Below, one piece after another: positions 59,798-64,000 of a DNA stretch of 64,000 nt. Source of the stretch: Thermosynechococcaceae cyanobacterium YX3bin19 (lineage in GTDB: Bacteria; Cyanobacteriota; Cyanobacteriia; Thermosynechococcales; Thermosynechococcaceae). The translations under genes and the position numbers were made by a program. The notes below the pieces were generated by a model. The model did no database searches, was not told the DNA's origin, and saw nothing but the letters and a program-made list of their open reading frames with translations. Each line of letters begins with the position of its first letter. Position 1 is the first letter of the stretch. The stretch spans positions 1-64,000 of the forward strand of contig JAUJON010000006.1 in the NCBI GenBank assembly GCA_030447595.1, given 5' to 3'.

Positions 59798-62599
59798 ATG
59801 CTTAAAACTCTGTTGGGCGATCCGAATAAGCGCAAGCTGCGGAAGTACCAGCCCGATATTGTCGAAATTAACCTGCTGGAAGATGAGATCCAAGCTTTGA
59901 GCGATCAGCAGCTGCAGGCAAAAACAGCGGAGTTTAAACAGCGGCTTGAGAAAGGAGAATCGCTGGATGCTCTGCTACCTGAAGCCTTTGCCGTAGTCCG
60001 GGAAGTGGGAAAACGGGTTCTGGGTATGCGCCACTTTGATGTTCAGCTACTTGGTGGCATGATCCTGCACGATGGGCAAATTGCTGAGATGAAAACGGGG
60101 GAAGGCAAAACCCTAGTTGCAACCTTGCCTGCTTACTTAAACGCCCTTACGGGTAAAGGAGTCCATATTGTCACCGTCAATGACTATCTGGCCCGCCGTG
60201 ACGCAGAGTGGATGGGGCAAGTGCACCGCTTTCTGGGGCTGGATGTAGGGCTGATTCAGCAGAGCATGGGTCCAAGCGAGCGGCAAAAAAACTATGCTTG
60301 TGACATTACCTACGGAACCAACAGTGAGCTGGGGTTCGACTACCTGCGGGATAACATGGCTACGTCTATCGCCGATGTGGTGCAGCGGCCCTTCAACTAC
60401 TGCATTATTGACGAAGTCGATTCGGTTCTCATTGATGAAGCCCGCACTCCCCTAATTATCTCAGGTCAGGTTGAGCGACCGACGGAAAAATACCTGCAAG
60501 CTTCACAAGTCGCTGCTGCCTTGAAGCCTGAGGAGCATTACGAGGTAGACGAAAAAGCCCGGAATGTCATCTTGACTGATGAGGGGTTTGTCGCGGCGGA
60601 AAATGCGCTACAGGTCCAAGATCTATTTGATCCGCAAGATCCCTGGGCGCACTACATCTTTAACGCGATCAAGGCCAAAGAGCTATTCATCAAAGATGTT
60701 AACTACATCACGCGCAACGATGAGATTGTCATCGTCGATGAATTCACTGGCCGGGTCATGCCGGGTCGTCGCTGGAGTGATGGACTGCACCAGGCGATCG
60801 AAGCGAAGGAGCGAGTCGAGATCCAAAACGAAACCCAAACCCTAGCCACGATTACCTATCAAAATTTGTTCTTGCTATACCCCAAACTGGCGGGCATGAC
60901 GGGTACTGCCAAAACTGAAGAAGCAGAGTTTGAAAAAATTTACAAACTAGAAGTTACTATTGTTCCTACGAATCGGACTTTGCGTCGGACCAATATCCCA
61001 GACGTAGTTTACAAGACCGAGCCCGCGAAGTGGCAAGCGGTTGCTGAAGAGTGCGCCGAGATGCACGAGATGGGCCGTCCGGTGCTGGTCGGAACAACCA
61101 GCGTTGAGAAGTCGGAGCTGCTCTCCCAACTGCTGCTGGAGCGCCATATTCCTCACAACCTGCTGAACGCTAAGCCGGAGAATGTGGAACGCGAATCGGA
61201 AATTGTTGCTCAGGCCGGCCGCAAGGGAGCCCTGACGATCGCCACCAATATGGCGGGCCGGGGAACCGACATCATCTTGGGTGGCAACGCCGATTACATG
61301 GCTCGGCTGAAGCTGCGCGAGTACTTTATGCCCCAGATTGTCCAGCCAGAGGATGATGAGCCCATGGCAATGGCCCGGGTGACAACGGAATCACGGGGCG
61401 GCGGTCAAGGCTTTGGGGCCAATACAGCTCAATCTGGCATCTCCCGCAAAACCTGGAAAGCGTCACCGAATATTTTCCCCACAGAGCTGTCGCCAGACAC
61501 TGAGCAGGTGCTCAAGTCAGCAGTAGAATTTGCGGTCAAACGGTACGGTGCCCGCAGTCTCCCGGAACTGGCCGCAGAAGACATGGTGGCAATCGCGGTA
61601 GAGAAAGCCCCGGTTGATGATCCGGTGATTCAAAAGCTGCGCGACGCTTATAACCAGCTCTTGCGGGAATATGAAGTATTTACGACCCGTGAACACGAAG
61701 AAGTCGTTGCCCTGGGGGGCCTGCATGTCATTGGTACCGAGCGGCACGAGTCGCGCCGGGTTGATAATCAACTGCGAGGTCGCGCCGGCCGCCAGGGAGA
61801 CCCTGGTTCTACCCGCTTTTTCTTGAGCCTCCAGGATAACCTGCTGCGAATTTTCGGTGGCGATCGCGTTGCCGGTCTCATGAACGCCTTCCGAGTTGAG
61901 GAAGACATGCCAATTGAATCCGGTATTCTCACCCGCAGCCTAGAAGGGGCACAGAAAAAAGTAGAGACCTACTACTACGATATCCGCAAGCAGGTCTTTG
62001 AATACGACGAAGTGATGAACAACCAGCGTCGGGCGATCTATGCTGAACGTCGCCGGGTGTTAGAAGGTCAGGACCTGAAGGAAATGGTGATCCGCTATGC
62101 CGAGGAGACGATGAATGACATTGTCCAGGCTTACGTCAACCCGGAGCTGCCCCCCGAAGAGTGGGACTTGAACAGCATGGTGGAGAAGGTCAAGGAATTT
62201 GTTAACCGCCTGGCCGATCTGGAGCCGGAACAACTGGCTGACTTTTCCATGCCGGAAATGCAAACCTTCTTGCATGAGCAGGTACGAATTGCCTATGACG
62301 CCAAGGAAGATCTGGTTGATCAAATTCAGCCAGGTCTAATGCGTCAGGCGGAACGGTTCTTTATTCTGCAGCAGATTGATACCCTGTGGCGGGAGCACCT
62401 GCAGCAAATGGATGCCCTGCGGGAGTCCGTAGGCCTTCGGGGTTACGGTCAGAAGGACCCTCTGGTTGAATACAAGAGCGAGGGCTACGAACTTTTCTTG
62501 GATATGATGACCGCCATTCGCCGGAATGTGGTCTACTCACTGTTCCAATTCCAACCTCAGTTTGAGCCAACTGTCGAAACTCCCTCTGAAATGGTGTAG
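59798..62599 (+). CDS. secA: Preprotein translocase ATPase SecA
   Basis: A 933-aa motor ATPase that pushes preproteins through SecYEG in the plasma and thylakoid membranes. Walker A is [14 protein letters not shown] (~residue 100), followed by [14 protein letters not shown], the DEAD-type [36 protein letters not shown] and the arginine finger region [18 protein letters not shown]. It includes the helical wing/scaffold and the two-helix finger ([20 protein letters not shown]). As usual in cyanobacteria it lacks the C-terminal zinc-binding tail and ends [10 protein letters not shown]. Fully intact across 2.8 kb beside heavily decayed genes. Confidence 0.98.
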   Translation: MLKTLLGDPNKRKLRKYQPDIVEINLLEDEIQALSDQQLQAKTAEFKQRLEKGESLDALLPEAFAVVREVGKRVLGMRHFDVQLLGGMILHDGQIAEMKTGEGKTLVATLPAYLNALTGKGVHIVTVNDYLARRDAEWMGQVHRFLGLDVGLIQQSMGPSERQKNYACDITYGTNSELGFDYLRDNMATSIADVVQRPFNYCIIDEVDSVLIDEARTPLIISGQVERPTEKYLQASQVAAALKPEEHYEVDEKARNVILTDEGFVAAENALQVQDLFDPQDPWAHYIFNAIKAKELFIKDVNYITRNDEIVIVDEFTGRVMPGRRWSDGLHQAIEAKERVEIQNETQTLATITYQNLFLLYPKLAGMTGTAKTEEAEFEKIYKLEVTIVPTNRTLRRTNIPDVVYKTEPAKWQAVAEECAEMHEMGRPVLVGTTSVEKSELLSQLLLERHIPHNLLNAKPENVERESEIVAQAGRKGALTIATNMAGRGTDIILGGNADYMARLKLREYFMPQIVQPEDDEPMAMARVTTESRGGGQGFGANTAQSGISRKTWKASPNIFPTELSPDTEQVLKSAVEFAVKRYGARSLPELAAEDMVAIAVEKAPVDDPVIQKLRDAYNQLLREYEVFTTREHEEVVALGGLHVIGTERHESRRVDNQLRGRAGRQGDPGSTRFFLSLQDNLLRIFGGDRVAGLMNAFRVEEDMPIESGILTRSLEGAQKKVETYYYDIRKQVFEYDEVMNNQRRAIYAERRRVLEGQDLKEMVIRYAEETMNDIVQAYVNPELPPEEWDLNSMVEKVKEFVNRLADLEPEQLADFSMPEMQTFLHEQVRIAYDAKEDLVDQIQPGLMRQAERFFILQQIDTLWREHLQQMDALRESVGLRGYGQKDPLVEYKSEGYELFLDMMTAIRRNVVYSLFQFQPQFEPTVETPSEMV

Positions 62600-62848
62600 A
62601 CGCCTGCTACGGTCCACTATTAACTGATAAAACGCTACGGCTCGACCTTGGGGCCGCCAAGTTGGATTCGCTAGCCTATCAATCTTGAAGTGCTACTGCT
62701 GCGGTGAGGAGACTTCAGGACGATGATGTTGATCCGAAGAAAAACTGCTGCTGTCGCGTGCCCGTAAGTTCCCATTACTGAGCTTGGTCGCTGAGCCATT
62801 GAAGTGCGATCATGATCCTTGGCCCTTGAAGTAAGCAACAGAATTGAG

Positions 62849-63571
62849 ATGGCAAAAACAGTGGAAGTGCTGCCAGATTTGGCAAGCCTGATCCAGCGAT
62901 CGCTAGAAATTACCCTGGCGGAAATCAACCGGGCGATCGCTGAACGAGGACAGTGTACCTTGGTACTTGCTGGGGGTGGAACTCCCAAACCCCTCTATGA
63001 GGCAATGGCAACCGAGGATTTACCTTGGGAAAAAATTCATATCTTTTGGGGAGACGAGCGCTACGTCCCCCCCAGCCACCCGGACAGTAACGCAGGAATG
63101 GCTCGGCAAGTGTGGCTGGACCGGGTTGACATGCCTGCAGCTAACCTCCACCCAATGCCCACCGATGAGGCGGACCCCACGGTCTCAGCCCAGAAATACG
63201 AGCAACACCTGCAGCATTTTTTTGCCAGCAATCCAGGAGAATTCCCAGCTTTAGATCTGATTTTTCTCGGAATTGGGCATGATGGACATACCGCTTCCCT
63301 GTTCCCCCATACGGAGGCACTGCACGTTCACGATCACCTGATCACAGTCGGTAACAAAGACGGACAGCCACGGCTCACTTTCACAGCACCCTTGATCAAT
63401 CAGGCTCGCTGCGTAATGTTCCTGGTTGCTGGAGAAAGTAAACGCCATGCCCTGAGCCAAATCTTTGCTTCTCAAGCTGAGGCAACAGATTACCCCGCTC
63501 GATTGATCCAGCCTTCAGGAAAACTGTTGTGGCTTTTAGATCAACCCGCCGGGGATGGGCTTAAACCCTGA
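62849..63571 (+). CDS. pgl: 6-phosphogluconolactonase
   Basis: A 240-aa DevB-type lactonase from ATG 62849 (MAKTVEVLPDLASL); the ORF-track TTG start adds ten residues without support. It has LVLAGGGTPKPLYEAM, HIFWGDERYVPPSHPDSNAG and the catalytic LGIGHDGHTASLFPHTEAL. It hydrolyses 6-phosphogluconolactone in the oxidative pentose phosphate pathway, which supplies NADPH in the dark in cyanobacteria. A HIP1-type GCGATCGC-like site lies in the 5' part. Intact. Confidence 0.95.
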   Translation: MAKTVEVLPDLASLIQRSLEITLAEINRAIAERGQCTLVLAGGGTPKPLYEAMATEDLPWEKIHIFWGDERYVPPSHPDSNAGMARQVWLDRVDMPAANLHPMPTDEADPTVSAQKYEQHLQHFFASNPGEFPALDLIFLGIGHDGHTASLFPHTEALHVHDHLITVGNKDGQPRLTFTAPLINQARCVMFLVAGESKRHALSQIFASQAEATDYPARLIQPSGKLLWLLDQPAGDGLKP

Positions 63572-63780
63572 TCAGTTCGAGGTGTTGATTCTGCAGCGAT
63601 TCAATTCTCTGTTGATTTGTTGCCCTGCTGTCTAGACGCAGCGCCTCCGAAGTCGTGACCGAAGCATCAACTTAGATTAGCCTGAAGCTTTCGCGTATGA
63701 CTTCTATCCACTCAAAAATTAGGTTTTCAGCGCCACTCGTTGAAGACACGCTATTTATTGGATGGTTGGAATACCAAGAT

Positions 63781-64000
63781 ATGATTGTCTGCCCTTATTG
63801 CCTCCACCAAAATTCTGATAGTGCTTCCGAGTGCGAAGCCTGCCGTGTTCCCTTACCCGCAAACACCCGCTGTTATCACTGTGGGGCATCTGTTCCCACC
63901 GAGGCTAGTTTCTGTGGTCAGTGCGGCTCCAAACTTGGACCAATGATATCACTGCCGCAAGCCTCTGATGCTCCAGGTTCTGCCCCTCAGGTAGAGCCAT
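63781..64000 (+). CDS. Double zinc-ribbon protein, probably FHA-domain protein, partial
   Basis: From ATG 63781 the frame reads MIVCPYCLHQNSDSASECEA, then RCYHCGASVPTEASFCGQCG and a Pro/Ala/Ser-rich start of a linker, open to the window edge. The two CxxC...CxxC zinc ribbons followed by a linker are typical of the N-terminus of cyanobacterial FHA-domain proteins that read Ser/Thr phosphorylation, but the FHA part is outside the window. A 210-bp spacer without features separates it from pgl. Confidence 0.75.
   Translation, partial: MIVCPYCLHQNSDSASECEACRVPLPANTRCYHCGASVPTEASFCGQCGSKLGPMISLPQASDAPGSAPQVEP

Overview
The window looks like a cyanobacterial chromosome segment of roughly 50% GC. 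The evidence is HIP1 octamers (GCGATCGC) scattered through genes and spacers, plus a cyanobacterial gene set: heme oxygenase for bilin synthesis, a GUN4-domain protein, a Tic22 homologue, a y-type thioredoxin, a Tab2 (Atab2) homologue, YggT, DUF4079, an Amt transporter, and a SecA without the C-terminal zinc tail. I saw no rRNA, tRNA or CRISPR array.

The most striking property is a mosaic of pristine and decayed genes. Intact, uninterrupted frames include tpiA, fabG, prfC, the icd-like gene, gun4, ho1, ychF, tic22, amt, secA and pgl. Interleaved with them are genes that are recognisable over their whole length but carry several frameshifts, stops or deletions: an old yellow enzyme, a B12/radical-SAM protein, a Ser/Thr kinase, a three-gene ABC-2 exporter, serA, a vanadium haloperoxidase, the N-terminus of prmA, a CRP-family regulator, an FAD oxidoreductase, a large extracellular protein, a second amt, tab2, pmbA/tldE, a ClC channel and a PAP/fibrillin-like gene. 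This suggests ongoing genome erosion. A sequencing-error contribution (many lesions are 1-nt indels, and one gene carries a 21-G run) cannot be excluded without reads.

Layout. 1-8.6 kb: partial thioredoxin, OYE remnant with its ArsR-type regulator, broken radical-SAM gene, GT2-TPR protein, kinase pseudogene, decayed ABC exporter. 8.9-13.2 kb: tpiA, a HAD phosphatase, DUF4079, then decayed serA. 13.2-18.1 kb: a minus-strand CARDB/vanadium-haloperoxidase pseudogene split into three pieces by an IS630 element and by an IS256 + IS630 block. This block separates serA from prmA, which are often neighbours in cyanobacteria. 18.5-31.7 kb: a mostly intact housekeeping stretch (prmA to tic22) with an ISAs1 remnant. 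31.8-37 kb: small exported or membrane proteins and a decayed CRP regulator. 37.1-42.3 kb: a nest of mobile DNA, in which a complete group II intron with a 597-aa RT/maturase/HNH protein sits inside domain V of an older, 5'-truncated group II intron (a twintron), and an IS701-like element with a CTAAG target duplication abuts it. 42.3-48.9 kb: GIY-YIG protein, two large pseudogenes, an epoxide hydrolase and a 37-aa membrane protein. 49-59.5 kb: amt, then a run of decayed genes (amt2, tab2, pmbA, clc) with an ISAzo13 element. 59.8-64 kb: secA, pgl and the start of a zinc-ribbon protein.

Functional links are limited. tpiA and pgl serve central carbon metabolism; ho1 and gun4 serve tetrapyrrole/bilin metabolism; secA serves protein export; amt serves nitrogen uptake. 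The three ABC genes form one operon that has decayed as a unit.
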